Part shown: positions 1 to 9,405 of the stretch, in pieces
Layout: every line of letters starts with the position of its first letter
Position numbering within the stretch: position 1 is the first letter of the stretch
Source of the DNA: Cytophagales bacterium
Lineage (GTDB): Bacteria; Bacteroidota; Bacteroidia; Cytophagales; Cyclobacteriaceae
DNA: 54,026 nt
Direction: 5' to 3'
Assembly (NCBI GenBank): GCA_022360055.1
Contig: JAKSDO010000241.1
Span: forward strand, 1 to 54,026
Translations under genes and position numbers: made by a program
Notes under the pieces: generated by a model
What the model was told of the DNA's origin: nothing
Databases searched by the model: none
What the model saw: the letters and a program-made list of their open reading frames with translations, nothing else

Positions 1-142
1 TCCATGAATTTTTCGGATTAGTATCGATCTTTTGAAGACCGTCAAATTTATAATCGTCGAATTTCCCAAAATTCCGGTTTCCCTGAGGGCAGTACAGCCT
101 GTAAATATCCGGAAATCTATATTCCTGACGTTCAAACGCCAT
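1..142 (-). CDS. possible edge-truncated ORF, unknown
   Basis: An ATG at 140-142 on the minus strand opens a frame that stays open for 47 codons to the left edge. The amino-acid composition looks protein-like (rich in Y, F, D, R, with no low-complexity runs), but I recognise no family. It would lie downstream of the permease gene, about 120 bp beyond its stop, in the same direction. The opposite strand also carries an 83-codon frame (32-283) with only a TTG start, so the coding strand is not certain. Too little is visible to assign a function. Confidence 0.2.
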   Translation of the reverse strand, partial: MAFERQEYRFPDIYRLYCPQGNRNFGKFDDYKFDGLQKIDTNPKNSW

Positions 143-261
143 TTAATCCGCATCAATGATGTACGTGTTGATGATGTGGTTGGCGTCAGAAGTATCTTCT
201 ACCTGCCAGTTGCAAATGAAATTTTTGCAGGAGCGTATGAATTCAAAAAATCAAATGGGAA

Positions 262-1530
262 CTATACTTCCCCGTCGTACTGATAGCCAATACTTTCCAC
301 CTTATCTTTAACCGCGTCAAGATCGATGTCACCTCCCCTCATTTTCACTTTTCCGCTTTCAAGGTCGATTTCAATATTTTCAATTCCCGTAATTGTCGAT
401 AGATTGTTTTCTACGTTGGATTTGCAATGGTTACAGGTCATTCCGCTAACTTTTACTGTTTTCTCGTCCATAACACCATTATTTATTGCTGTTTGTGTTT
501 TTTTCCTCACTAAATGTTTTTGAATATAACCGTTTATTAAAAATATAATCAAGAGCACAGACGATGCGAACTTCATCCAATGGGGCAATATATGTGAGCC
601 GTGGCCATCCTGAATGTGGACTATATACGATGTAAACCATTCCCTGGGCAAAAATTCATTAACTATTACACCAAAGATTACGGCACCGGCTATAATTGAT
701 ATTAAATAAGAGGTCAGTGTTTTTTTTCCTAACACTTTTCCGATAACCGTAATGGTTGCTGCATTGGTTGCCGGGCCTGCCATTAAAAAAACAATTGCCG
801 CACCGGGCGACAGACCTTTCATCAACAGCACCGCAGCAATAGGAACTGATCCCGTAGCACAGACATATAAAGGTATGGATGCAATCAGGACGATTAGCAT
901 GCTTAAATACTCATTCCCCAGATCATTTGTAAAAAAATCATCCGGTATGAGCACGGCCATTAAAGCAGCCAATAGCAATCCAATAATCAACCACTTGGAA
1001 ATGTCCTGCAGGAACTCAACAAAGGCATAGTGCATCATATTGCTGAGCCCGTTCCTTTTTGCGCCCGATACATTTTGCCTTTGGCGTTCTTTTACCTGAT
1101 CGGATACTTCCTGTATTTTTTCAATAGAATTCGTAACAAGGCCTCCGATTACGCCGGTTATGAGGGCAATGATAGGCCGGATAATTGCCAAAGGTAGGCC
1201 AAGCAGTGAATAGGTAGCCAAAATTGAATCTACCCCTGTTTGCGGAGTAGAAATTAAAAAAGACACGGAAGACCCTTTTGATGCGCCGTTCTTGTAAAAT
1301 GATATTCCCGTTGGAATAACGCCGCAGGAGCATAATGGAAGAGGAATCCCAATCAAAGCTGCGTTTAAGGTGGAATTGAAATTGTTCTTTCCGAGGTATC
1401 TGGTTACCTTTTCTTTTGGAAAATAAACGTGTAAAATACCTGCGATCAAAAATCCAAGCAATAAATATGGCGCCATTTCCAACGTCAAATCCCACAGCGC
1501 TACCAAATAATTATATGCCAGATCAACCAT
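262..1530 (-). CDS. SO_0444/ArsP-like permease with C-terminal HMA domain
   Basis: Integral membrane permease of the DUF318/ArsP-like superfamily (SO_0444-type Cu/Zn efflux transporters). It has 422 residues from an ATG start. The first ~330 residues form about eight to ten hydrophobic segments, with the family signature PLPLCSCGVIPTG near residue 65 and a second conserved segment around a GPATNAAT motif. The last ~65 residues are a heavy-metal-associated domain with a GMTCNHC motif (two metal-binding cysteines), a typical fusion in this family. The probable role is export of, or resistance to, a soft metal or metalloid from the inner membrane. The substrate cannot be read from sequence. It is transcribed divergently from the kinase gene at 1848 and has no obvious operon partner. 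Confidence 0.85.
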   Translation of the reverse strand: MVDLAYNYLVALWDLTLEMAPYLLLGFLIAGILHVYFPKEKVTRYLGKNNFNSTLNAALIGIPLPLCSCGVIPTGISFYKNGASKGSSVSFLISTPQTGVDSILATYSLLGLPLAIIRPIIALITGVIGGLVTNSIEKIQEVSDQVKERQRQNVSGAKRNGLSNMMHYAFVEFLQDISKWLIIGLLLAALMAVLIPDDFFTNDLGNEYLSMLIVLIASIPLYVCATGSVPIAAVLLMKGLSPGAAIVFLMAGPATNAATITVIGKVLGKKTLTSYLISIIAGAVIFGVIVNEFLPREWFTSYIVHIQDGHGSHILPHWMKFASSVLLIIFLINGYIQKHLVRKKTQTAINNGVMDEKTVKVSGMTCNHCKSNVENNLSTITGIENIEIDLESGKVKMRGGDIDLDAVKDKVESIGYQYDGEV

Positions 1531-1847
1531 GTTAATTAAATCGAAATATAAATTCTGAATTCAAAAGTACTATTTTACACGCAATATCTTAAACAGGAAA
1601 TCCTATTAGTGATATTATTCTTTTGAAGAGCCATCAAACTAATTTGTTCCTTTTAACATTAACCGTAAATCGAAGAAATTGATTAAAATAATTGATATCT
1701 TTGCTATGCCCTCCTCACGATTGTGCATATTACTTTTTGTTTAAAGGTTTTTACTATTTCCCGAATGTAATTTATCTGGAAAGTTTACAAAATATATAAA
1801 TTTAAAAACATCAATTTTTATTGTTGATTTTAAAGTCGTCTTTTATT
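1531..1847. other. divergent intergenic region
   Basis: This 317-bp AT-rich gap separates two divergent genes, so it must hold both promoters. On the plus strand TATCTTTG at 1696-1703 matches the Bacteroidota -7 consensus TAnnTTTG and lies about 145 bases before the kinase start. No convincing -33 TTTG is seen at the usual spacing. I see no RNA gene or repeat here. Confidence 0.35.
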
Positions 1848-4241
1848 ATGCGACAGTTGATCAGGTTTACTTTAGCATTGCTTTTTGCATTAGTCCATGT
1901 CTCATTTAGCTATGCTCAAAATAAGGCTATCTTCAATCCATTGATCGATAGCTTAAAAAAAGAATTAAATTTTGCATCTGATAGCACCAAGGTAGACCTC
2001 CTAAACAAGATCGCTTACAACTACTATTATTTCAATAACGATTCGATCGAAACTTACGCAGTCAGGTCGGTTGAGCTTGCCAGAAAGCTTGGCTATAAAA
2101 GAGGACTTTCGGAGGCCCTGCGAATGATGGGGACCGCATATAAGGTAAAGAATCAGGGTGGAAAAGCGGTAAACTGGCTTTTTGAAGGGTTGAAGACTGC
2201 CCGGTCGATAAATTATCATCAAGGGATAGCAGATAATCTTAACAGTCTCGGAATTTTGTACAAATCGATTGAAGATGCGGAACAAGCCTTGCGGTACTTC
2301 AAACAAAGTGTAGAGCATCAGCGGCTTGCTGAAAATTCTTTAAGAGAAGGATTATTGTATAATAACATTGCCGTCATTTATCTTGACAATAATGAGCTGG
2401 ACAGTTCAGAATATTACTTTAATAAATCGCTGATGCTCCTGGATTCTATCGGAGATGAAAAATGGCTTGCGATGGTTTACAGCCAATACGGGGCACTACT
2501 TATCAAACAAGAGCAGGTAGAAGAAGCTTATGAATTATCCAATCGGGCCCTGGAGATAAGCATCAGAACCGGTCAGTCTTTTCATCTTAGGAAATCATAC
2601 CAGAATCTTGCGGAAATATACCTTCTCCGAAGGGATTATAAAAAAAGCTCTCAGATGGCGGGAAATGCGCTTCAGTTGAGTAGAGAAATTAAGTTTTTCC
2701 CGTTTATAATCGAAGCTTTCGAGGTGTTATACAGAATTAACAGGGATTTTGGGTATTACAAAAAAGCTCTGGACCATCATGAAAAATATACCGGTTACAA
2801 AGACAGTATGAGAATACAACAACTTCAGATCGAATCCGACCTTTTAAACTTTTTAACAGAATTGGATTCAAAGGAGCGGGAAAATATGAATCTGAGAAAA
2901 GAAAACCGAAGCCGGAGAGCTCAAAATATTGCGAATGAAGCCTTGATATACCGTCAGACAATTATTGGAATTGGTATACTTATAATACTGGTGTTTGTTT
3001 CAATTTTGGCGACGATCTTTTTTCGCCTTCGACAGAAAGAACGCAATATCAATGTGAAGCTTCAAAAATCCAATAAAGAGCTGGAAGATCAAAAAGAAGA
3101 AATCACATCTACCCTTCAAATAGTCAAACACTTGAATGCACAGCTTCAGGCGCAAAACAATACACTCAATCAGATCGCCATAGTCTCCATCACCGATCTA
3201 AAGGGGAGTATAATCAGCGTAAATGAAAACTTTTGTAATGTCACTGGCTATGGTCGCGATGAATTATTGGGAAATAACCATAATATTTTAAATTCAGGAG
3301 AACATTCGAAAGATTTGTTTCGAGACATGTGGGAAACAATACTAAGTGGCAGGACCTGGAGAGGAGAACTGAAGAACAAGAAGAAAAATGGAGAGTTTTT
3401 CTGGGTAGATACGGCGATAGCACCGGTATTTAACGATGAGGGAAAACCAAAGCAGTTTTTCTCATTGAAATTTGAAATAACAAAACGAAAAAACTACTTA
3501 ACCGAACTTGCGGTAAAAGGGCAGGAACTTCAAGATTTGAATAATCTTAAAGATAAGTTATTATCGGTCGTATCACACGATTTCAGAGGTCCTTTAAATT
3601 CACTGAGAGGAACGTTGACTTTATTCTTAAAAGGGGCCATATCAAATAAGGAGCTGAATATGCTCACTAAGGACTTGGCCGATAAGCTGGAAAATACATA
3701 TAATCTTCTGGAGAATTTACTGAGCTGGGCTAAAAGTCAAATGAAAGGAATGAGCGTGTACCCTAAAAAGATAGAGATAAAATCCCTGGTAGATAGCTGC
3801 ATCAATTTGTTATCTCCTGTCGCAGAAAAAAAGCTTATTAAAATTACCAACAAGATTGCCACCGGAATACATGTGTTTGCTGACAATGAAATGGTTAAGT
3901 TGGTATTGCGCAATTTAATATCAAATGCAATTAAGTTTACCTCTGCGGGAGATCATATTTGCATCGACGCACAAATTTCTGAAAATGAGATCATGATGTC
4001 TATTCAGGACAATGGCTTAGGAATTAGTAACGAAAATCAGGATAAAATCTTCAAACCTGAGAATTTTAGCACAATCGGCACCTCCAATGAAACCGGAATG
4101 GGACTTGGTCTCTTATTATGTAAGGATTTTGTCGAGAAGAATAATGGAAAAATCTGGTTTGAAAGCGAGTTCGAAAAAGGCAGTACTTTTTATTTTACGC
4201 TACCGACAATAGAAAGTGAAAACCAGTCAAGTCTTTCTTAA
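1848..4241 (+). CDS. TPR-PAS sensor histidine kinase
   Basis: Membrane-bound hybrid-free sensor kinase of about 797 residues. I chose the ATG at 1848 rather than the upstream TTG at 1821 because it begins directly with a signal peptide (LLFALVHVSFSYAQ). Residues ~40-330 are periplasmic TPR repeats. One membrane helix follows near 371-392, then a coiled coil, a PAS domain (~445-550), a HisKA helix with phospho-acceptor motif VVSHDFRGPLNSL (His577), and a HATPase domain with the N box NLISNAIKF and G boxes DNGLGIS and GMGLGL. It is a periplasmic-sensing two-component kinase of a design common in Bacteroidota. No response regulator lies beside it, so its partner is unknown. The gap to the epimerase gene is only 45 bp, so co-transcription is possible. 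Confidence 0.9.
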   Translation: MRQLIRFTLALLFALVHVSFSYAQNKAIFNPLIDSLKKELNFASDSTKVDLLNKIAYNYYYFNNDSIETYAVRSVELARKLGYKRGLSEALRMMGTAYKVKNQGGKAVNWLFEGLKTARSINYHQGIADNLNSLGILYKSIEDAEQALRYFKQSVEHQRLAENSLREGLLYNNIAVIYLDNNELDSSEYYFNKSLMLLDSIGDEKWLAMVYSQYGALLIKQEQVEEAYELSNRALEISIRTGQSFHLRKSYQNLAEIYLLRRDYKKSSQMAGNALQLSREIKFFPFIIEAFEVLYRINRDFGYYKKALDHHEKYTGYKDSMRIQQLQIESDLLNFLTELDSKERENMNLRKENRSRRAQNIANEALIYRQTIIGIGILIILVFVSILATIFFRLRQKERNINVKLQKSNKELEDQKEEITSTLQIVKHLNAQLQAQNNTLNQIAIVSITDLKGSIISVNENFCNVTGYGRDELLGNNHNILNSGEHSKDLFRDMWETILSGRTWRGELKNKKKNGEFFWVDTAIAPVFNDEGKPKQFFSLKFEITKRKNYLTELAVKGQELQDLNNLKDKLLSVVSHDFRGPLNSLRGTLTLFLKGAISNKELNMLTKDLADKLENTYNLLENLLSWAKSQMKGMSVYPKKIEIKSLVDSCINLLSPVAEKKLIKITNKIATGIHVFADNEMVKLVLRNLISNAIKFTSAGDHICIDAQISENEIMMSIQDNGLGISNENQDKIFKPENFSTIGTSNETGMGLGLLLCKDFVEKNNGKIWFESEFEKGSTFYFTLPTIESENQSSLS

Positions 4242-4286
4242 TTTTTTTAACTTAACCTCGCATTGTTAACTTTCTAATTTTCATCT

Positions 4287-5300
4287 ATGCATCTCAAGAT
4301 TTATGAATTTGATATGAAATTGAAATATCCTTTTTCAATTTCAAGACATACATATTTTAGTCAGCCAACAGTAATAATTGAATTGATTCATGAAGATTTC
4401 TCCGGTTATGGAGAAGCTACTCTAAATCCATATTATGATATTACCATAGAAAATCTCAAGGACTGTTTTACAAAAATGAATAAACGACTCGGTGATTATT
4501 CATTTGAATCTCCGGATAAGCTTTACAAAGATTTTATGGAATTCTTGGACATGAATTCATTTGCCCTGGCCGCGCTGAACAATGCCAGTTGGGATTTGTT
4601 TGGCAAGATGAAAAAAACGCCTGTTTCGAATATTATCGATTTGCAAAAAAAAGATGAACCGCCATCGAGCTATACTTTGGGCATTGATACGAAAGACGGA
4701 TTGTTGATGAAAATGGCCGATTTGCCATGGCCGATTTATAAAATAAAGGCCGGTACCGACAATGACCTGGATTTAATAAAATATGTCAGAGCCAATACAG
4801 ACGCCATACTGCGGGTAGATGCGAACTGCGCCTGGGAATTAGACAAAACACTATGGCTTGCAAAAGAGCTTAGGAAACTTGGAATCGAGTTTATTGAACA
4901 GCCACTTCCGGCGGGTCATCCGGATCAGGAAATTTGTTTTGAAAAATCTGTTCTTCCTTTAATTGCGGATGAAAGCTGTCGCAAAGAGGCGGATGTAGAT
5001 CGGTGCCTTAACAGATTTCACGGTATAAATATCAAATTGCTGAAGTGTGGCGGGCTTACACCCGCTATAAAAATGGTGAAAAGAGCTCGCGAGTTGGGAT
5101 TAAAGATCATGGTAGGATGCATGACAGAATCTTCAGTCGGAATATCTGCCGCCTCTCAATTAATCCCTTTTGTCGATTATGTCGATCTCGACGGCCCCCT
5201 TTTACTGGCTGAGGACGTTGCAGATGGCGTACATTATGAGTTTGGAAAAATCAGGCTATCGGGAAAAATTGGAGTTGGAATAAATTGTCTGACAAAATAG
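4287..5300 (+). CDS. L-Ala-D/L-Glu (dipeptide) epimerase
   Basis: Enolase-superfamily dipeptide epimerase of 337 residues, predicted to interconvert L-Ala-D-Glu and L-Ala-L-Glu released from murein peptides. Visible catalytic features are the KxK motif YKIKAG (Lys152/Lys154), the three Mg2+ ligands Asp178 (RVDAN), Glu204 (FIEQPL) and Asp228 (IADES), and the opposite catalytic lysine in the NIKLLKCGG segment (Lys250). A DLD motif at 300-302 corresponds to the DxD motif known in Ala-Glu epimerases, which supports this specificity over muconate cycloisomerase or o-succinylbenzoate synthase. It is followed by a serine hydrolase and an NlpC/P60 endopeptidase in the same direction, the expected partners for murein tripeptide recycling. 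It has no signal peptide and is cytoplasmic. Confidence 0.88.
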   Translation: MHLKIYEFDMKLKYPFSISRHTYFSQPTVIIELIHEDFSGYGEATLNPYYDITIENLKDCFTKMNKRLGDYSFESPDKLYKDFMEFLDMNSFALAALNNASWDLFGKMKKTPVSNIIDLQKKDEPPSSYTLGIDTKDGLLMKMADLPWPIYKIKAGTDNDLDLIKYVRANTDAILRVDANCAWELDKTLWLAKELRKLGIEFIEQPLPAGHPDQEICFEKSVLPLIADESCRKEADVDRCLNRFHGINIKLLKCGGLTPAIKMVKRARELGLKIMVGCMTESSVGISAASQLIPFVDYVDLDGPLLLAEDVADGVHYEFGKIRLSGKIGVGINCLTK

Positions 5301-5330
5301 ATTTCAAGGATAACCAAAAAGCCGATAAGA

Positions 5331-6569
5331 ATGAAATTCCATTTATTTCTCTCCTACTTGATTATTACAGTGTCTGCTTTGAGTTGTACGGAAAAGGAAG
5401 GATTTATCGAATCCGTGATGAGGGAGTCCGGTAAATTTGAGCTTATACTCGATAATATTGAGAAATATAAAGTTCAGATTATCTATACACAAATAGACCG
5501 GGATTCAATGAATCGGGCTTTGTTCAAAACCTATAGACTCAGGGTAAGCGAAAATGAGTATTTCTATCCGGCAAGTAGTATTAAATTACCGGTGGCAGCA
5601 CTGGCAATCGAAAAAATTAATGACGAACTTTTGAGCGGATTCACCCTTGCATCAACCATGCTTATCGACAGCGCTTTTTCAGGCCAAACAAGCGTCGATA
5701 GCGATTCATCTTCTCGCACCAGCTTTCCTTCGGTTGGGCATTATATAAAAAAGCTTTTTTTAGTGAGCGACAATGATGCCTACAACAGATTGTATGAGTT
5801 TTTAGGTCAGCGGGAAGCAAATTTGCGATTAATCAGAAAGGGCTACAAGGATATACGAATTACCCACCGGCTTTCACTGCCACGCTCAATTGAAGAAAAC
5901 AGGCATACCAACCCAATGAGATTTTACAATGAAGATGCCCTGGTGCATCGACAGGATAACTTGTACAATGAGGTAGAACTAAAAAGCGATACGGCGATTT
6001 TACTCGGTAAAGGATATGTGAACAATGGGCAGCTCATAAATGAACCGATGGATTTCAGCTATAAGAATGCCATAAGTCTTGAATCATTACATAAGATTTT
6101 GCTTACCATAATGTTTCCGGAAAATTTTTATCCTGTCGAGCGCTTTAATTTGCATCGGAGCGATTATCAGTTTTTATATGAATTCATGTCGAAATACCCG
6201 GAGGAATCAGATTTTCCATATTATGGGAATAAATATAAGGATGACTATTGCAAATTTTTAATGTTTGCCGGGACCAATCAAAATATTGATGAAAAAATCC
6301 GGATCTTCAATAAAATTGGGGAAGCTTATGGTTATTTAATAGATATGGCCTACATCATAGATTTCGAAGAAAAAATTGAATTTGTACTTGGTGCCGTTAT
6401 ACATGTAAATGAAAACGAAATACTAAATGACGGTATTTACGAATACGAAACAATTGGTTATCCGTTCATGAGGGATCTGGGCCGGTTATTCTACGAATAT
6501 GAGCTCAAGCGAGACAGACAATACAAGCCAGACTTAAGTAAATACAATTGGAAATCATGGAAAGAGTAA
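5331..6569 (+). CDS. class A beta-lactamase-like serine hydrolase lipoprotein
   Basis: Predicted lipoprotein of 412 residues with signal and lipobox VSALSC (Cys19). It has the penicillin-binding/beta-lactamase fold signatures: an SxxK motif at Ser82-Lys85 in PASSIKLP and an SDN triad at 147-149. The protein is longer than true class A beta-lactamases (about 290), and I see no canonical Omega-loop ExxLN or clean KTG, so hydrolysis of a cell-wall peptide or ester is more likely than antibiotic resistance. It lies 30 bp after the epimerase gene and overlaps the endopeptidase gene, which points to one operon for murein peptide turnover. The exact substrate is unknown. Confidence 0.78.
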   Translation: MKFHLFLSYLIITVSALSCTEKEGFIESVMRESGKFELILDNIEKYKVQIIYTQIDRDSMNRALFKTYRLRVSENEYFYPASSIKLPVAALAIEKINDELLSGFTLASTMLIDSAFSGQTSVDSDSSSRTSFPSVGHYIKKLFLVSDNDAYNRLYEFLGQREANLRLIRKGYKDIRITHRLSLPRSIEENRHTNPMRFYNEDALVHRQDNLYNEVELKSDTAILLGKGYVNNGQLINEPMDFSYKNAISLESLHKILLTIMFPENFYPVERFNLHRSDYQFLYEFMSKYPEESDFPYYGNKYKDDYCKFLMFAGTNQNIDEKIRIFNKIGEAYGYLIDMAYIIDFEEKIEFVLGAVIHVNENEILNDGIYEYETIGYPFMRDLGRLFYEYELKRDRQYKPDLSKYNWKSWKE

Positions 6570-7723
6570 GATATTGTTATGTAATGATTGTTATACTCGT
6601 CGGTATATTTTCTTGCGATACTACGCAGAAGGATGTTGAAAAAAGGATCCATGAAATACGACATGAGTTTGCCCCTGATGGACGGGTAGCCATATTTGAT
6701 ATAACAACGAAAGGTTCGAATCCGATAATACTGGAAGGAGAAACCAATCTTGAAGCCGCTAAAGGGAATCTACTGCTCTTACTTAAAAAGGAGAACATAG
6801 AATTTATGGATCAAATATCTCTGCTGCCTGATGAAAACATCGGTGAAGAAAAATACGCTTTAATCAATATTTCAGTCGCAAACTTGAGAGGGCGACCAAA
6901 ACACAGTGCCGAGTTGGTCACCCAGGCGCTTTTGGGTACGCCGGTGAATTTACTGAAGAAAAGAAATGGCTGGTACCTGATTCAAACACCGGATAAATAC
7001 ATTGCCTGGATTACTGAAGGGAGCCTTGAAAGAATGGATCAATTTGAACGAGAAATATGGAGAAAAAAGTCAAAAATCATATACCTGAAGACATATGGAT
7101 ACTCTTTTGATCGAGAAAAAAATGAGCGCGTATCAGATTTAGTTGCCGGAAACACTTTGGTGCTTGAACAGGAAATGGAAAATGAGTGGCTTGTGACCTA
7201 TCCGGATGGACGACAGGCTGTAATCCCCAAAAGTGAAGCTTCGACCATTCATAATTGGGATGAAAATATTCAGATTTCGGCGTCATCAATCTCTCAAACA
7301 GCCAAAGATTTGATGGGAATCCCATATTTATGGGGCGGAACATCAACCAAAGGATTGGACTGTAGTGGATTCACAAAGACCGTATACTTGCTTCATGGGC
7401 TTGTGATTCCGAGGGATGCATCACAACAGGTATGTGAAGGAGAATTGATAGATGTTGAAAGAGATTTTTCGAATCTGGCAATTGGCGATTTACTTTTTTT
7501 TGGCAATAAAAATAAGGATCGGACCGAAAGCGTGGTGCATGTCGGTTTATGGTTGGGAAACGATCAATTCATTCATGCTTCAGGGGACGTGCACATAAGT
7601 AGTATGGATTCTTTGTCCGACGATTTTGATCGGTACAACTTCAGCCGATATTTGAGGACTAAGCGTTATATTGGTTCCGGTACGGCGGGCATTAACAGGT
7701 TAACTGATATTTATAGTGAATAA
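6557..7723 (+). CDS. SH3-NlpC/P60 endopeptidase lipoprotein
   Basis: Cell-wall cysteine endopeptidase, about 388 residues. I place the start at the ATG at 6557, since the upstream TTG at 6548 adds only three residues. The gene then overlaps the preceding stop by 13 bp. The N-terminus is a lipoprotein signal (VILVGIFSC, Cys20). Residues ~95-230 are two bacterial SH3-like modules. The C-terminal ~130 residues are an NlpC/P60 domain with catalytic Cys269 in GLDCSG, His328 in VVHVG and His340 in FIHASG. The YkfC-like family cleaves gamma-D-Glu-diaminopimelate bonds after L-Ala-D-Glu, which gives the epimerase encoded upstream its substrate. This context strongly supports the role. Confidence 0.88.
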   Translation: MERVRYCYVMIVILVGIFSCDTTQKDVEKRIHEIRHEFAPDGRVAIFDITTKGSNPIILEGETNLEAAKGNLLLLLKKENIEFMDQISLLPDENIGEEKYALINISVANLRGRPKHSAELVTQALLGTPVNLLKKRNGWYLIQTPDKYIAWITEGSLERMDQFEREIWRKKSKIIYLKTYGYSFDREKNERVSDLVAGNTLVLEQEMENEWLVTYPDGRQAVIPKSEASTIHNWDENIQISASSISQTAKDLMGIPYLWGGTSTKGLDCSGFTKTVYLLHGLVIPRDASQQVCEGELIDVERDFSNLAIGDLLFFGNKNKDRTESVVHVGLWLGNDQFIHASGDVHISSMDSLSDDFDRYNFSRYLRTKRYIGSGTAGINRLTDIYSE

Positions 7724-7737
7724 TAGAAAAATAAAAA

Positions 7738-7757
7738 CTGCCCTGACGGCAGCTTTC
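7738..7757 (+). terminator. terminator after the murein-peptide operon
   Basis: CTGCC (7738-7742), a five-base loop and GGCAG (7748-7752) form a short stem followed by CTTTCTT. It lies 15 bp after the endopeptidase stop and fits a weak intrinsic terminator. Confidence 0.5.
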
Positions 7758-7939
7758 TTACTATGGAATCAATTTTGTAAAAAACATGTCGAATAGCCTG
7801 TATATTCATACTACCGTCACCTTATCAGACTTTCTGCGCGACAAACTCAATGGTTTAATATGGTTCGATCCCGTCAAAAAGCGAATGTTCCGGACATATT
7901 GTGCGCTCCTTATGATACCGGTACGATTATGCGGATGCA

Positions 7940-9214
7940 TTATGAATTATCCTCGAAATCTTCTTCATAAACCGTGGAATTTCTTCCGTGCGAAGGTGAA
8001 AAAGGATGATTTTTTAGCTTTAAAAAATCAACTTTGCCGGCCCCGTTAAATTTAAATTTAAAACCGACAATTTTCCCAAGATCCATCGTATAGTTTTGAG
8101 TGATCTTTAATTGATCGTTTATAAAGATTGTACATGTTTTATCTTCTACTTTCAATTTGAAATCGATCCATTCTTTTATTTCACATCCTAAAGCGGATAA
8201 ATCATGACTTTTCCCCGAAAGGTATGTATTTCCGAGCGTGAGGTTAATATTGCTTACACATCCCGGCTGGCAAAGCGGAATGTTAAATCTGCCTTGAGTG
8301 CAGATAAGTGAAATCCTGCTCTCGCGGCATACGCTTCCCAATTCCGAATCATTTTTTATGCGACATTCATATTCAAAATTATTGGCGTCAATTTCGTCCA
8401 TTTTTTTTACAAGGTAATAGTCAACCCAAAAATCCTTATCTTGAAAGTGTTTTTCTTTGTTTGAATAATTACTAAAGTCAGCGGTTAGAATTCCTCCGGA
8501 AGTAGTCATCATATTTTCAATGTAAATTGGCTCCGGGAACCGTTCGATCATCCCGGTCCAGCCATTGCTTTCTACCAGGACTTCATGCTCCTTTATGACT
8601 TGATCGTTGGCCGCTAGCTTAGCGTGAAAGTATCCGGGATAATAATAAAATGAAGTGTGCTGGGTCTCTTTGGGAGAGATTCGAACACGACGCCTCCGGT
8701 CCCAGGATTGCTGAATAAAAAAACTGTCTGCAATTACCTTGCTCACATCATAATCGAAGATTACTGTATTTGGTAACCCGTCCGAGACTTTCCTGCTGTT
8801 GAATACTACTTCGTCAGATTTAAAGAATACCTGCCTTCTGTCAATTAGAAAAAACAGGCTCAAAAAAGCAATTAGCACTACAATAACAACCAGCATTTTT
8901 TGATGAAAGAGACCTTTGATCGACCATAAATTCGTTTTCTCGGAAGTTCTTTCATAACTGTTTTGAAAATCCCGCCAGTGTTTATAGTCCAGAAATCGAG
9001 CGAGCACATTCAACGTTGAAGCGGACGGTCTGCTTTGATAATCAACCTTTCCCCAAATTCTTTTTAGGGTGGTAACGCTGAGATTAGTCCCTGTTTTTGT
9101 AAATATCTCTTCCGACAAGAGCTCAAAATCCTGATTTTTCCAAGACTCCGGTGAACCCCAATCTAATTTTTGTTCGATCTCCGCCAGACAGTTTTTTATA
9201 TCAGAATGATCCAT
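7940..9214 (-). CDS. membrane-anchored HTH-like protein with periplasmic ConA-like domain
   Basis: A 424-residue protein that I can describe only by architecture. Residues 1-85 form a small helical module (LSVTTLKRIWG ... SASTLNVLARFLDYKHWRDF) that recurs at the N-terminus of many Bacteroidota proteins and looks like a helix-turn-helix. One membrane helix follows at 107-124, leaving ~300 residues outside the cytoplasm. The C-terminal ~180 residues are beta-rich and end in a GFKFKFNGAGKVDFLKLKN segment, resembling the concanavalin/DUF1080-like end of the divergent neighbour at 9406. A one-piece transmembrane regulator that senses an extracytoplasmic ligand is plausible but unproven. It starts at an ATG, and the 191-bp divergent gap would hold shared regulation. 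Confidence 0.6.
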   Translation of the reverse strand: MDHSDIKNCLAEIEQKLDWGSPESWKNQDFELLSEEIFTKTGTNLSVTTLKRIWGKVDYQSRPSASTLNVLARFLDYKHWRDFQNSYERTSEKTNLWSIKGLFHQKMLVVIVVLIAFLSLFFLIDRRQVFFKSDEVVFNSRKVSDGLPNTVIFDYDVSKVIADSFFIQQSWDRRRRVRISPKETQHTSFYYYPGYFHAKLAANDQVIKEHEVLVESNGWTGMIERFPEPIYIENMMTTSGGILTADFSNYSNKEKHFQDKDFWVDYYLVKKMDEIDANNFEYECRIKNDSELGSVCRESRISLICTQGRFNIPLCQPGCVSNINLTLGNTYLSGKSHDLSALGCEIKEWIDFKLKVEDKTCTIFINDQLKITQNYTMDLGKIVGFKFKFNGAGKVDFLKLKNHPFSPSHGRNSTVYEEDFEDNS

Positions 9215-9405
9215 TAAATCTCATTTGGGGACAAATATCAAACTAATTTCCGAAGAAAATTCAATTGTTTCAATTTGAATGAAATTGAACAGGTTTTGAA
9301 TTTGCAATGCACGATCATTCTGAGAATTTTAAATAGAATGTCCCATTTAGAAAAGCCATTTAGAAGAGTAAAATATTCCGATTTTGAAAACGAATTAATT
9401 TGACT

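Noticed and set aside
1121-1495. 124-codon minus-strand ORF inside the permease gene
   Set aside because: It is an out-of-frame shadow of the permease, which has full family motifs in the other frame.
5331-6569. antibiotic-resistance class A beta-lactamase
   Set aside because: Although SxxK and SDN are present, the protein is too long, lacks other class A signatures that I could see, and sits in a murein-peptide operon.
7786-8049. 87-codon plus-strand ORF
   Set aside because: It runs into the 3' end of the opposite-strand gene at 7940-9214 and has no recognisable protein character; the first part is intergenic.
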